64,000 bases of DNA. Source: Bugula neritina. Taxonomy: Eukaryota; Bryozoa; Gymnolaemata; Cheilostomatida; Bugulidae. Position numbers and translations under genes: made by a program. The stretch lies in contig OZ037772.1 of assembly GCA_964035545.1 (NCBI GenBank), positions 6,659,889-6,723,888 of the forward strand, read 5' to 3'. Below are positions 13,401 through 23,822 of this stretch, piece after piece (the stretch's first letter is position 1; each line of letters opens with the position of its first letter). The notes under the pieces were generated by a model. It was given only the letters and a program-made list of their open reading frames with translations, was not told the origin of the DNA and did no database searches.

Positions 13401-16400
13401 CTAGCCGAGATCAGGCAACTGCGCCAGCAGTCGACAGCCGAGCGACCCAGGAGGTCTTCGGTAGCTGTCGACGACAGGCGCCGCCCCGTATGCTGGCGCT
13501 GTGGTAGTGGTGGGCACTTCATACGAAGTTGCCCCCGCGGTAATGGGAGACAGTTAAACAGCAACGGCCCACGGTAACTTCCGCCAACCGTGGGCCCCAG
13601 TTTAACCCCCCAAGGCAGAGGCCAAGGCCCGAACCCCACCGGGTGAGGAGGCCGCCTTCGCCAGAGTGGCAAGCCCCAAGGAAAGTTAGCAGGCCGCAAA
13701 GCCCACCAAAACCTCCGGTTTAGGCACTCAAAAACCGCTTTGAAGGTTTGCTTGATGAGGGAGTGAACGACGAGTGGGAGCAAAACAGGGATTTTCCTCA
13801 GTTGCCCACACGAGCGTCAGTCCGAGAATTCACTCGGCCGCCCGTGTGTGAGCGAGACCGAGACGTAACCTGCCTGCCCACACAACGTCGACGACCCCCT
13901 CGCAACCGAAAAGCACAGGTGCATCCCCAACTCCACGCACATGAGGTGTCGCCTCAAGAGACGAACCGCTCAGTGAGCGCTCAGCCATATGGAAGCAGCT
14001 ATTTCCTCCCCGGCAAACTTGCTGGCAAAGCTGTCACATTCCCATTGGATACTGGGTGCACCACAAATCTATTCGACACTCTCAGTGCCAGGGACAGGGC
14101 TAGCCTAGAGCCATATGAAAGGGAACACGGCACGTTGGCGGATGGGTCGTGTATTCCTTTCTATGGGGTAATCCAGTTGACTGGTCGAGTCCGTGATCAG
14201 ACGATCAGTGAGACCTTCATCGTCGGTCAACTCAAGGAGGACGCCATCTTGGGCATGCCATTTCTGAAGCGACACAGGTGCTACATCGACTTTAGCAAGT
14301 CGGCGATAGTGACGGCCGGGCGTGAGCTGGCCTGTGTCGACCGATTTGGCCGACGTTTGGTGGGGGGAGTGCTGGTGGTACAGCGTTGCACTGTACCTGG
14401 GCGCTACGGGCTACAGTTCCCTGCAGAGTGAACTGTAGGGAAATCTCCGAGTTAGGAGTGGTGGAAGGTGCACTAGGGGGCGTCCAGCTCGCTAACAGCC
14501 TGAATAGGCTGGATGAGCGGGGGGAGTTCCTAGTCCAGTGCGTAAACCCTTTCACGGAGCCGGTAGAATTGCCGGCTTGGTCTCTAGTGGGCAAGTTCCA
14601 CTTTATGCAGGAGGAAGATGTAGGGCCCGCGCTGGAGACGGCGGACAAAGCCCGTGGGGTACCCACTAGAGACGGCAGGGGGCCGGTGCCTGAACACGTA
14701 GCGGAGTCGTACGAGGATGCCTGTGATGGCTGTGAGGGCAAGCGAGAACGCCTGGTGATGGCGCGGCTACTCTCTGAGTACAAGGACGTGTTTAGTTGCG
14801 GCTACCGTGATATGGGTCTGACTAAGACTGTCTGTCATGAGATACCCCTGGCGGCAGGGACGGCGCCCATTCGGCAGCCGACCCGCCGGTTAGGTCCTGA
14901 GAAGGAGAGAGAAGTGAGCCGTCAGGTGCAAGACCTTCTGAACTGGGACCTGATTGAGCCAGGCCATGGGGCCTGGAGTTCTCCAGGCGTCCTGGTTCGG
15001 AAAAAGGATGGTAGCTGGAGGTTTTGCGTTGACTATAGCAGGCTGAACAGCGTGACCATCCAGGACGCTTACCCTCTCCCTAGGATCGATGAGTTGCTCG
15101 ATGCCTTAGCTGGTAGCAAGTTTTTCAGCACGTTGGACTTGCTAAGCGGGTATTGGCAAGAGCCCCTAAGTCCTGAAGCACAGGACAAGCCCCGTTTATA
15201 ATGCGGGATGGGCTCTGGAAATGGAAGGTGTTGCCATTCGGACTTACGTTCGCACCGGCCACCTTCCAGCGACTCATGGAGCAGGTCCTGAGTGGGCTGC
15301 ACTGGAAGACCTTGCTTATCTATCTCGATGATGTCATTGTCATCTCAGGGAGGTGTTTGACAGGCTTCGAGCTGCGGGTCTGAAGCTCAAGCCCTCTAAG
15401 TGTGCATTATTGCAACGCGAGGTTAAGTACCTGGACCATGTAGTTGGTCGAGACAGGGTCGCCACCGACCCCGAGAAGGTAAGGGCTGTAAGGGACTGGG
15501 CTGTCCCTGTCGACCCCCCTGAATTGCGGGCATTCCTGGGACTGGTAGGGTACTATCGTCAGTACATACCAGACGTTGCCGGAATTGCACAGCCGTTAAA
15601 TCGGCTGACAGCAAAAGGGGTGCGATGGCAGTGGACGCAGGCCGAGCGGAGAGCATTTGACAACCTGAAGGATCGCCGGGTGGAAGCACCCATCTTGGCG
15701 TATCCTGACCCTGCGAAGGTGTACATTTTGGATACTGATGCCAGTAACCATAATGTGGGCGCTGTGCTATCGCAGGTCCAAGATGGTCGCGAGGTGGTGG
15801 TGGCTTACTATAGCAAGGCCCTGTCGGCGCCTGAGAAGAACTACTGTACAACCAGGAGGGAACTCTTGGCAGTAGTCAAGGCGGTCAAACACTTTAGACC
15901 ATATCTATATAGACGAACATTCCGTCTTCGGACGGATCATGCGTCTTTGATATGGCTGTGTCGACGGGGGGAACCATCAAGCCAAGTAGCGCGCTGGCTA
16001 GAGATCCTGGCAGAGTTTTCTTATCGGATCGAACATCGACCCGGTAAGAAACATGGTGATGCCGATTGACTTAGCCGCCGCCAGGCAGATGGGTGTAAGC
16101 AGTGCCAGAATATTGAGCGCAGGGACGGTGGACCCCCTCGCTCGGACGTTGAAGCGCAGTTGGGAAAAGCGGGTGTGTACAGCTGGGAAGAAGGACAACT
16201 CCTGTCCGAATCTCCTAACAAAGCTGTTAACAACCTTCACGCAAACCCCACGTTGCTCAAGAACGTCATGGAGCTATGTCGGCTCCAGGCTACGCTACCA
16301 GGGGTGGTAGCTGGCCTATTCCGGGCCAAGAAGGAGGGACGGCAGCCGAGTGAGGCCGAACAGCGAGTGAAGAGTGCAGAGTTTAAGTACTTCTGTGACC

Positions 16401-19400
16401 ACTGGGACTCCCTCAGGTTCAACAGCGATGGGCTGCTAATGATCACGTTGGCAGCCGGCACCAATCGCAGTGAACGAGAGAGGGTAGTCTGCTCGTCCGC
16501 TCTGAGGCGGGAGTTGATCTGGGACACCCATAGGCAAACTCACGCCGGAGCTACCGAAGACACCTAGTCACCCGGGTGACTAGGTGTCTTCAACTCCAGT
16601 GGTTTTGACCCGGTATGACCAGGGATGTCAGAGTCCGGGTGCGGAAGTGCGAGGTGTGCCAAGCTAACAAGCATGGCCGCCCCCCTGAGACCACAGGGAG
16701 GCGTCGTCTCCATGCCGGTCGTCCGTGGCAGGTAGTTGCTGTCGATCTGGTAGGCCCCATGCCCACAACAGCGAGAGGTAATAACTGGATACTGGTATTA
16801 ACTGACCATTTCACGCGGTGGGCTGATGTACTGGCTATCCCAGATGCGTCGGCACCCTCGGTGGCCAGAGCCTTGGATCAGCAGGTGTTCTGCTATTTCG
16901 GCTTGCCGGAGGAGATACACTCTCATCAAGGCGCCCAGTTTCAGTCGCAACTTATGAGCAATCTCTGTAAAATGTGGGGGGTAAACCAGAGTCAGACGAC
17001 CCCGTATCACCCGCAAGGGAACGGGGTTGTGGAGCGGAACAACCGAATGCTAGGGGACTCTCTGAGAAGCCTGCTTATCGGTAGGAGCCAGGAAGAGTGG
17101 GACTTGGTGCTGCCGCAGATCATGCGAGCGTACTGTAGTACCTCTCACTCCAGTACACTGGAGACCCCTAATTTTCTCATGCTGGGGAGAGAAACCAGGG
17201 TTCCTGAGCACGTAACCTATCATGTTTCGACTCCCGAGAGCAACGTCCACGATTACGTGGAAAAGCTCGTAAAACGCATGGGGACGGCTCACGAGGTGCT
17301 ACGTGAGCAGCAGTGGCAGGTCAGAAGTGGTGACTCTGACGACCCCCCTTTATATAAGGTGGGAGACTGGGTCTGGATGACCAGTCATCGCCGACGGCGC
17401 GGACAGGCAGCCAAATTGCAGCCGAAGTTCGTAGGTCCTTACTGCGTAATTGAGGTAATGCCAAATCACACTTATAAAGTGGAACGGTCTGGACAAGTGT
17501 CCACCCAGAACGAGGCACGGCTAAAACCTCACTGGGCGAGTCCTGATGCGGCAGGTCAAGCACTTCCTCTCTTAGAGCCCGCTAGACGCCCTCCTATAAG
17601 GAGGCGAGGCATGGCATATAGAGAGATTGAGGAGATACTGCAAGATCAGGACGGGGCGGCTGACGCGCCGCCCGACCAGCCTCAGCTACCTCCACCCCAG
17701 GGGGAGGAAGCCGACACACCAGAAGACCTGTCAGAGCCGGCCCCATCACCTGTGGAGCCGGTCGACAGGCCCATCGTCCCGGATGAGATGGAAATTCCTC
17801 AAAATCATGAGGAAAAGGCAGCTGGGGGAGGACCACCCGTACTGGTGGACCCCCCGTACTGGCGACACCACCCGTGGTGGAAGAGTCACCAGTCGTAGCA
17901 AATTCCCCAGTGCAGTTGGAGCGTAGGCAACGCACTAGGGCGCCTCCAACTTATTTAAAAGATTTCTTGTGTGATGCAGTGGAAAAACATCCATCAGCTA
18001 TCATAAAAGAAATCTGGGGGGACGAGCAATTGAGAAATGCATTTCCAAAATATAAGGAGACACAACTGTGAGTTGCCTACCTAGTGGTGTAAATATAAAA
18101 CACCACCGGGGGTAAAAAAAAGAGCGAAGCCAGCTCGCTAGTGAAAGGGGTATTATTTAATCACTTTTACTGCGAAGAGCGTTCTTTTCTACTTTAACTG
18201 CCAACGTGCACGCATGTACTTGGCAGGCTGGCGTACTACGTAGCCTAAGTGGGCAGCAGACTAACGTCAGGGCTATCTTTTGGTAAGTCTACTAGTATAA
18301 TTCTATTATTTAAGTAGAATTCAAGCTGGTAGCGTTAAATCAGTCTCGCTTTATCATAACGATAAAGCTGGTTTCCCAAGTCAGGTGATTCACTGACGAC
18401 TTGAGTGGGGCAATCGACCGCATGATTTAATAATAATCAGTGATTAGTAGATTGCGAGACTCAGTCGAGGTGTCGTACTGACAGGTGCAAAACCCTTCAA
18501 CAGTTTCTGGCATTCTGTTGCAGGTGAGACTTTAATGGCGGAGCATAACTCTTTCTCCTGGCACCACCGTAACACAGTCACACATCATTCATCATATTCA
18601 TGTCGACTACGATGCTGGCTGCTTGACTGGACTCTTGCAGCGCCATAACACCAATGCTGGTGACTGTCGTGGCAGATGGTGCCCCACAATGATAAGGTGC
18701 AGAGAGGCAGCTGACAGAGGAGTTCTTCCCCTTTCTCGTCCTAGCGACAATGCATCGACGTAACATTACTTCAAGAGGGATGCCATTAGACAAAGTAGCT
18801 CTTCCCTCTCCTCTCCTGGCGACGGCGTACCGATATAATAATACTGCCAGAAGGATACAACTAGACAGAGTAGTTCCTCTCTCTTTTCGCCCGTAGCGAC
18901 ATCATAATAATAAAACAGTATAATAAATAATAAGAAGTAACAAGTAATACTAAAGATTCCTGCATGAAGTAATACTTAAATATAAAAGTCAAGATGAAGA
19001 AGTCTTCAACTCCCTCCTTTGGGAATTCGACGGTGATGAGTGTGGATGTTGGTATTTGACACGACCCTATAGGAAGAGACCAGTCAACCCCCCTCTTTCT
19101 TCTCCCCCCTTTGGGGAGATTCCTTTGCCACGCTTGATTCTTCTGGGGGCTTCCCGAGGCCGCCATTGCTTGGTTCGGACTAGATGGATGTGATACAGTA
19201 CATCTCCTTCCCCCACTATGTTCATGCTGTCTTACATTATTTGGTGAGCGACACTCGACCCTGCGACAGATCCGGATCGATTGTCCTATTAATATTATAA
19301 ATCACCTTGAGTATGTTATTTTGTGTTTTCTTAATCCTGTTTGGTTTTTTTTGGATATTTTGTATTATTTTATTTTTTTTTTAATGTTGTCACACAAGCA

Positions 19401-22400
19401 ATAATCATAGAGTGTACCTTTCGATAGGTGTGGAGAGTGTAATGGATTTCAGTGGTGCAATTTATGTTAGTATTATATCGAAAGGGTCGACTCTATACTG
19501 TATGCTATAGTGGAGTTCGACTACATCGACCTCCTGCGACTTGTAGCTATAGCCAACAGTGGCACCACTAGTATTGACCAATCAGGACTGACATTCTAAT
19601 TGATAGCAGGTGGAGCTAGCTACTCGTAGTGGAAGCGCGCTGAGTAGCTAGCCAGGCAGAGCAGCTTGGGACTTCATTTAGAGTAGTTGTGTATTAAAGC
19701 TCACTTATTATGTAACCGTTTCTATTGATGTTTAGCAGTAATTAGAACTTCTTGTATCGTGTAAATAATAAACTTATCATAGCGTAAACAACCTGGTGTA
19801 GTGGCTTTGTTTAAGTTGACCCACGCATAATATAGTGAATTGTGAAATTTACTACGATAGCAATTGTCGAGTTTAAACTATAACGTACAATGCAATAGGC
19901 TACGCAAATGTACGATTTAGTAAATGTATAACAGATAACTGCTGCCTGATCCTAATTCAATTAAATGATAATTGAATGACATAAAACCTATTGTGACTTA
20001 CAATTTAAAACACTTTAGTACCCTGGAAAAGTTCCTATTAAATCTTGACTGAATAAAAAGTCAAATTATTGCATGATCAATAAATCTGCATTAATATATC
20101 AGGGAAATGAGTTATTTTGGCGCTTACCAAAAACAAACTTTGCTTGGTGAAACTAACATATGTTCAACGCCTTAGACTGTTTTGAAACACTGCATTATGT
20201 AATCAAATCAAAATTTTAGATCAAGAGAGACATGATTTTAAATCTCTTACATCACTGAGAAAAGAAGTCAATACTTACCTCGCGAGTCAGCTGAGTGTAC
20301 TCGTTGAAAAGATTACCAAGATATGTACTTTTGACAAGAAAGTGTGGAATGATCTTGATGATCAAGAAGAGAAATGTTCAGATGTTATAAGAGAGATAGA
20401 GACAATTAGAGATGAAATGGTGAGTTTGTCATTTAACTGCCTTCCACATATCATTGCTTGTTTTAAGTCTCATCACAAGCATCACAGAATTGTTTACAAT
20501 ATTCAATTAGTTAGTATTGAAATTGCCTGGAAACCACAACCATCATCATAATTATTTTCATGTTTATGAGGGCTGTCAACAAACTATAGTTGTAGTAATT
20601 GTGTAAATTGAATTATGGTTTGTTCAAAAGGAAAATTTTTGAAGACACCAGGAGCATGATGTATCACATTAGTTTTTTATTTTGAGAGTAATAAGCAAAG
20701 GAATTATCTTTTATTTCTGCTACAGAAAATCAGAAGTTACTTTCTTACAAGGGCTGCGGATGAAAATAAATTTAAGTTATTTAAGGTCAAAATATTTTTT
20801 AACATGACAGCTATATAATATTCCTATCTGAGTCTTAAATGTTTATATATTGGGCTCAAAAATTTCTGCTTTTAGATCCAAAGAATAACTAATGAGAGTC
20901 AAAAGCTGATTGACAGAGTTATCAATCACAAAGAAGAAGTGACCAATCAGGTGGAAGATTTCTACAACAAGCTGATGCTGAAGAAAGATGGGTTGGAGAA
21001 AACACAAGCTGAGGTGCATCGTCTGCTGAAAGAGGGTCATGTGACTGAGAAGATCAGAGAAAAGAAGAGACTAGCCAAAGAGATGGAAAGGCATGATGTA
21101 GAAAATCTGGGTGATTGTAATCTCACTGATCTACCAACCTTAATAGAGACAGGTTTGTGATGTTTTCAATTGACAATTAAGTAACATCTGCCAATTAGTT
21201 GGCTCTTTCAAGAAATGACTTGCAAAATGTTATCTCTCTCTCTCTCTTTCTCTCTCCCTTTTTCAGTCAGTCGATGCAAATGTGAATGTTTCACAATTTG
21301 GTCTTGAATTTGGTTGCAGCCTTTCACGCAACTCTGTACTGCCAGTGGTCTGTTTTCAGGAACTCAAGTTGATTATTCTCCCTTTCATATTTTTCTTAGC
21401 AACATCTTCAAGTCTGAGTCTAAGCTGCCCTCCATTCCTTTTGCCGTTTTTCAGCTGAAAGTGAATCAATTTTCTTCGTAGCTGGCTATCTTCCTTCCTG
21501 TGCACATGGCTTACCCGTCTCAGGTTATTTTCAAAAAGAATGTCAGCCATGCTTGGCAAGTTGTAACATCTTAGTATTTCTTCATTCATAACTTTGTCAC
21601 ATCATTTTACAGCAAATGTCTCTACTTTGCCGCATCATGAAAGCGCTTAGATTCTTCACCTGTGTCCTTTATAATGTCCATGTTTCTGCTCTATGCAGCA
21701 GACCTGAGAACACCATGAAGTGTTCTGTAGACTTTACACTTCACCCTTATAGATACTCGTCTGCTGTTCTAAAGTCTCTGCTGCAATTCTCCGTAAGCCA
21801 CACTTGCTTTGTCCAGTCTGTTCCGCAGCCCTTTATCTATTTTTGCCAAACAGGAAACAGTGATTCTTAGATTAGTACAAGTACAGCTGGTTCATCATCT
21901 ATTTTGATAACCTCAAGTTAATATGGAGAGTGAATAAGTTTGATTGGCTAGTACATGCATCTACCTTCTGAATGTTGATTTTTTACATTAGTACCTACAT
22001 ACAATATCTTATGTGAGCAGTGAAATACATTTACACACTGTATAAGCTGAAAGATCATTTAGCTATTTCTCTAAAAAGCTGCTAAAGACCCACAACTGTT
22101 AGTCATTACATTTCATGTGTCGCCACCACTGCAAGACAACATAGTTTACTTTAAACCATGTCGATAACTCACTTAACGGTTTGTTTATTGTAGTTGAAAA
22201 ATTAAATTATAAATAAATTATTATTCTTCCTTTGTATGACAAGCACCATAGTCATGCAGTGTGTTAATTTAATACTTCTTAAAAAACCATTACTATGCTA
22301 TATACTATATATGTGCACACATATCACACATATGTACACATACATATACATACACACATACATACATATAATATTATACTGTATATACATAAATACATAA

Positions 22401-23822
22401 CATGCATATATACATGTATGCATCTTATATTCACATATAACACACATAAATTGCACATATGAACATATATAATAATTATAGGAGTTACAGACATCTATAA
22501 GCAAAAATGTACAAAACTTATAGAAATTGCATCAGATACCCATCTAATTTTCTTAGTTATAGGTTTATGGTAACTATCATAAAATCAGGAAATATTTTTG
22601 AGCAAATAAATGCTTTCTAATAAAAATTGATTTCTAATAAACAAACTGAATGATTAACTCTATATTTCATCTTACAGGTCAAAACACAAGTAGACTGTTG
22701 AATCTCAGTCTAGTAATAGTTCCTTCTTCACTGAGATTCATATCTGAACATGAGACAAGTATTGGGTGTTACTCAGCCAATCACAGACAAGACGGTGACA
22801 TACTCATAGGTACTTATAATGGAATACAGTTACTGAGCAGAAATAGTAATGAACTGAGTGGATACAGTACAAGTGAGAAGATAGTAACAGGAGTAGTTGA
22901 GACCCTTCAGAATGCATTCATTCTACACAGAGAAGGTGACATATCTAAGGTAGACATGTGTTTAGCTGGTGACATCACAAAGAGACAACAACTGTTTCAG
23001 TTTGATAGAACAGGTAATGGTGCAGCAGTAATGGCAGTCTCTGACAGATATGTTGTGGTGGATCATCCAGATACTAAACAGCTGATCATCTATGATTTCA
23101 TCACTAAACAGACAGAGACTATTCGTCCTGATGTGTATCCACTTGGTCTACACTTTCTACCAGATGGTCATCTGCTAGTAGTTGGTGGAGAAAAACTGAT
23201 CAAGTACAAAGTAGAGAATGGAAAGCTGACTACAGTATGGAGATGTGATGGTGTAACAGATGGATACGGTGTCTGTGCAGATTCTAATGATCTCATCTAC
23301 GTTTCTGGAAGAAGCTTGAAGTTGCTTTACATCATTTCTCCATCAGGTGCGGTTGCTTAAGCATGTGTATGCTGCGAGTAGAAAACTCCAAATATAATTT
23401 CAGAGTTCATCAAAAGTTTTGGAAATAACGAAAAATCTTAGCAAAACATATATTGAAAGTTTTGGAAATACTGTGTTCTGCTGTATCAAATTACTGCGTC
23501 TCCATAATAATATAGTCACATTAAGCTGAAATCTAGGTTTGCGCATTCCCACATTTTTCCCCAATTCACATGCAAACCTTGTCTATAAATTATGAAGTAA
23601 ATTGAGTGCACTTTCGATAAAATTTCTTATAAACCTATTAGGTTTACTTTGTTTACATTGCTAGTGTATATTTGTATATATTAAACAGGTGCTCTTCTCA
23701 AGACACTGACTCATGATAAATTACCATCTATTTTTTCTGGAGTACCGAGTATCAGAGATGGGATACTGGCTGTACCTGGTTGGGATGAGAAAAAGTTGTA
23801 TCTTTTTGAAATAAAAACCTAA
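10500..23822 (+). CDS. TRIM-like gene T2: RING, B-box 1, B-box 2, coiled coil, propeller
   Basis: Exons: 10500-10669, 10930-11089, 11548-11728, 20220-20419, 20876-21152, 22678-23346, 23689-23822 (TAA 23820-23822), predicting 596 residues. Residues 1-57 are a C3HC4 RING (Cys12, Cys15, Cys30, His32, Cys35, Cys38, Cys51, Cys56). The last pair is spaced CPIKTC rather than the usual CPxC. Residues 58-110 form a Cys/His-rich B-box-1-like unit; 111-171 a B-box 2 whose last ligand region (RHDFKSL) sits in the next exon. Residues 171-329 are coiled coil; 330-596 a beta-propeller. The start ATG lies in ATAATGGCTGCC and is shared by T3 and T4. RING proteins of this type act as E3 ubiquitin ligases; the target is unknown. 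Intron 3 is stretched from under 1 kb to 8.5 kb by a same-strand LTR element. A second, FNMQ-type last exon lies at 24880-25010. Confidence 0.88.
11130..11264. mobile_element. Truncated copy of the GGGTCA-TIR MITE in T2 intron 2
   Basis: About 135 bp match the left half of the MITE at 30939-31359 (AATTCATTTAGTACACA, then the ACATGGTATATTTATGTGCTG stretch and CATAACAGAGAAGGCTGGGA). The match stops at a T-run at 11262, so the right half is lost. Confidence 0.6.
12287..12684 (+). repeat. 5' LTR (398 bp)
   Basis: Starts TGTAATGG and ends ACTACA (TG...CA). AATAAA-type signal in ATAATAAACTTATC near the 3' part. By eye it differs from the 3' LTR at about 10 positions plus one 21-bp indel (about 2.5% substitution), indicating insertion some time ago rather than very recently. 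Confidence 0.92.
12686..12703 (+). other. Candidate primer-binding site
   Basis: TGGGATCCCACC starts two bases after the 5' LTR, the expected place for a site complementary to a tRNA 3' end (begins TGG). I could not assign the tRNA. Confidence 0.4.
12728..13577 (+). pseudogene. gag: gag of the LTR element (one frameshift)
   Basis: An ATG at 12728 opens an acidic N-terminus and a capsid-like region (VEQFITEFSDV, LIQLRLCLTGPA). This frame stops at 13118-13120; the rest continues in another frame from about 13105 to a TAA at 13575-13577, so one indel near 13095-13120 has broken it. The distal part carries a CCHC zinc knuckle, C-x2-C-x4-H-x4-C, at 13491-13532, the nucleic-acid binding motif of nucleocapsids. 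Gag packages element RNA into particles. The stop codon sits inside the stem-loop described at 13553-13596. Confidence 0.85.
13553..13596 (+). promoter_or_regulatory. Putative -1 ribosomal frameshift signal (gag to pol)
   Basis: GTTAAAC at 13553-13559 is in the gag frame as G TTA AAC. After a 6-nt spacer comes a perfect 10-bp GC-rich stem, GGCCCACGGT (13566-13575) with ACCGTGGGCC (13587-13596), and an 11-nt loop. The gag stop lies at the top of the stem. A -1 slip leads into the frame that runs into protease. GUUAAAC followed by RNA structure is the known shift site of an arterivirus, so the layout is functional in form; use by this element is inferred. Confidence 0.6.
13556..18071 (+). pseudogene. 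pol: pol of the LTR element: protease, RT, RNase H, integrase (decayed)
   Basis: Pol continues in the -1 frame from 13556 through a Pro/Arg-rich linker. An in-frame TAG at 13721 interrupts it. Protease active site DTG is at 14048-14056. The frame then shifts near 14405, 15190 and 15345. Reverse transcriptase shows FCVDYSRLN (about 15020) and the catalytic YLDD at 15321-15332; about ten codons are missing just after YLDD. RNase H (about 15730-15960) keeps its D, E, D residues in DTDASNHNVGAVL, RRELLAVV and RTDHASL. A TGA at 16068 interrupts the linker (HGDAD). The integrase zinc finger is broken by a palindrome (16556-16591). The integrase core (16615-17200) has VDLVGPMP and VVERNN, but the second catalytic Asp is His (codon 16924-16926). 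Another shift near 17865 precedes the C-terminal tail. The element cannot make a full polyprotein. Confidence 0.88.
16556..16591. repeat. Perfect 36-bp palindrome in the integrase zinc finger
   Basis: GAAGACACCTAGTCACCC (16556-16573) is followed immediately by its exact complement (16574-16591), centre CCCGGG, with no spacer. It replaces the segment expected between the His pair and the CEVC Cys pair of the integrase zinc finger and shifts the frame. Confidence 0.9.
18072..19437 (+). other. Non-coding tail of the LTR element
   Basis: No pol-related frame continues after the TGA at 18069-18071. The tail holds an imperfect tandem repeat (18713-18935) and ends with the purine-rich GGTGTGGAGAG (19427-19437), the likely polypurine tract priming plus-strand synthesis. 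A 101-codon minus-strand frame (18861-19166) has no recognisable features and I do not accept it as a gene. Confidence 0.6.
18713..18935. repeat. Three imperfect tandem units of about 75 bp
   Basis: Units begin at 18713, 18789 and 18864, each GACA(A/G)AG(G/T)AG(T/C)TC followed by a CT-rich run and a GCGACA/G core. Located in the untranslated tail of the LTR element. Confidence 0.65.
19438..19856 (+). repeat. 3' LTR (419 bp)
   Basis: Matches 12287-12684 throughout, with an extra 21-bp stretch containing GTATTAAAGCTCACTTA near 19689-19710. Terminal base is G where the 5' LTR has A. Host sequence resumes with ATAG, the target duplication. Confidence 0.92.
21230..21263. repeat. CT microsatellite in T2 intron 5
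   Basis: TC-repeat also present at the same place in T5 (60820-60856), just before the LINE fragment in both. Confidence 0.8.
21290..21870 (-). mobile_element. LINE 3'-end fragment (reverse transcriptase C-terminus), antisense in T2 intron 5
   Basis: Read on the minus strand, 21589-21356 encodes NEEILRCYNLPSMADI..., then LRRVSHVHRKEDSQL and a GKRNGGQ-type stretch, the signature of the C-terminal tail of non-LTR reverse transcriptases (usually NEEVLRRANLPS, LRWxGHVxRMED, GKRxRGxP). The upstream part (21870-21600) has stops. It is a dead fragment; the matching copy is in T5 at 60885-61475. Confidence 0.75.
22298..22500. repeat. CATA/TGTA simple repeat in T2 intron 5
   Basis: Same intronic position as the repeats in T1 and T5. 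Translations of it are low-complexity artefacts. Confidence 0.75.

Larger units (their letters stand above)
12287..19856 (+). mobile_element. Ty3/gypsy-type LTR retrotransposon in T2 intron 3
   Basis: A complete but inactive-looking element of 7.57 kb, same strand as the host gene. LTRs are 12287-12684 and 19438-19856. Order inside is primer site, gag with zinc knuckle, protease, reverse transcriptase, RNase H, integrase, then 1.4 kb non-coding tail; protease-RT-RNase H-integrase is the Ty3/gypsy order. The flanking host text GGTTATAG before and ATAGCAA after gives a 4-bp duplication, ATAG. The uninterrupted paralogous site is in T5 intron 3 near 59426 (GGTTATAGCAAATGTGG). The coding part is visibly GC-rich compared with the AT-rich host. 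Several frameshifts and in-frame stops make it a pseudo-element. Confidence 0.93.

Noticed and set aside
12712-17935. Long antisense frames inside the gypsy element
   Set aside because: They shadow the GC-rich gag-pol coding strand and show no domain of their own.
18861-19166. 101-codon minus-strand frame in the gypsy tail
   Set aside because: Low-complexity hydrophobic end, no recognisable motif, overlaps the tandem repeat.
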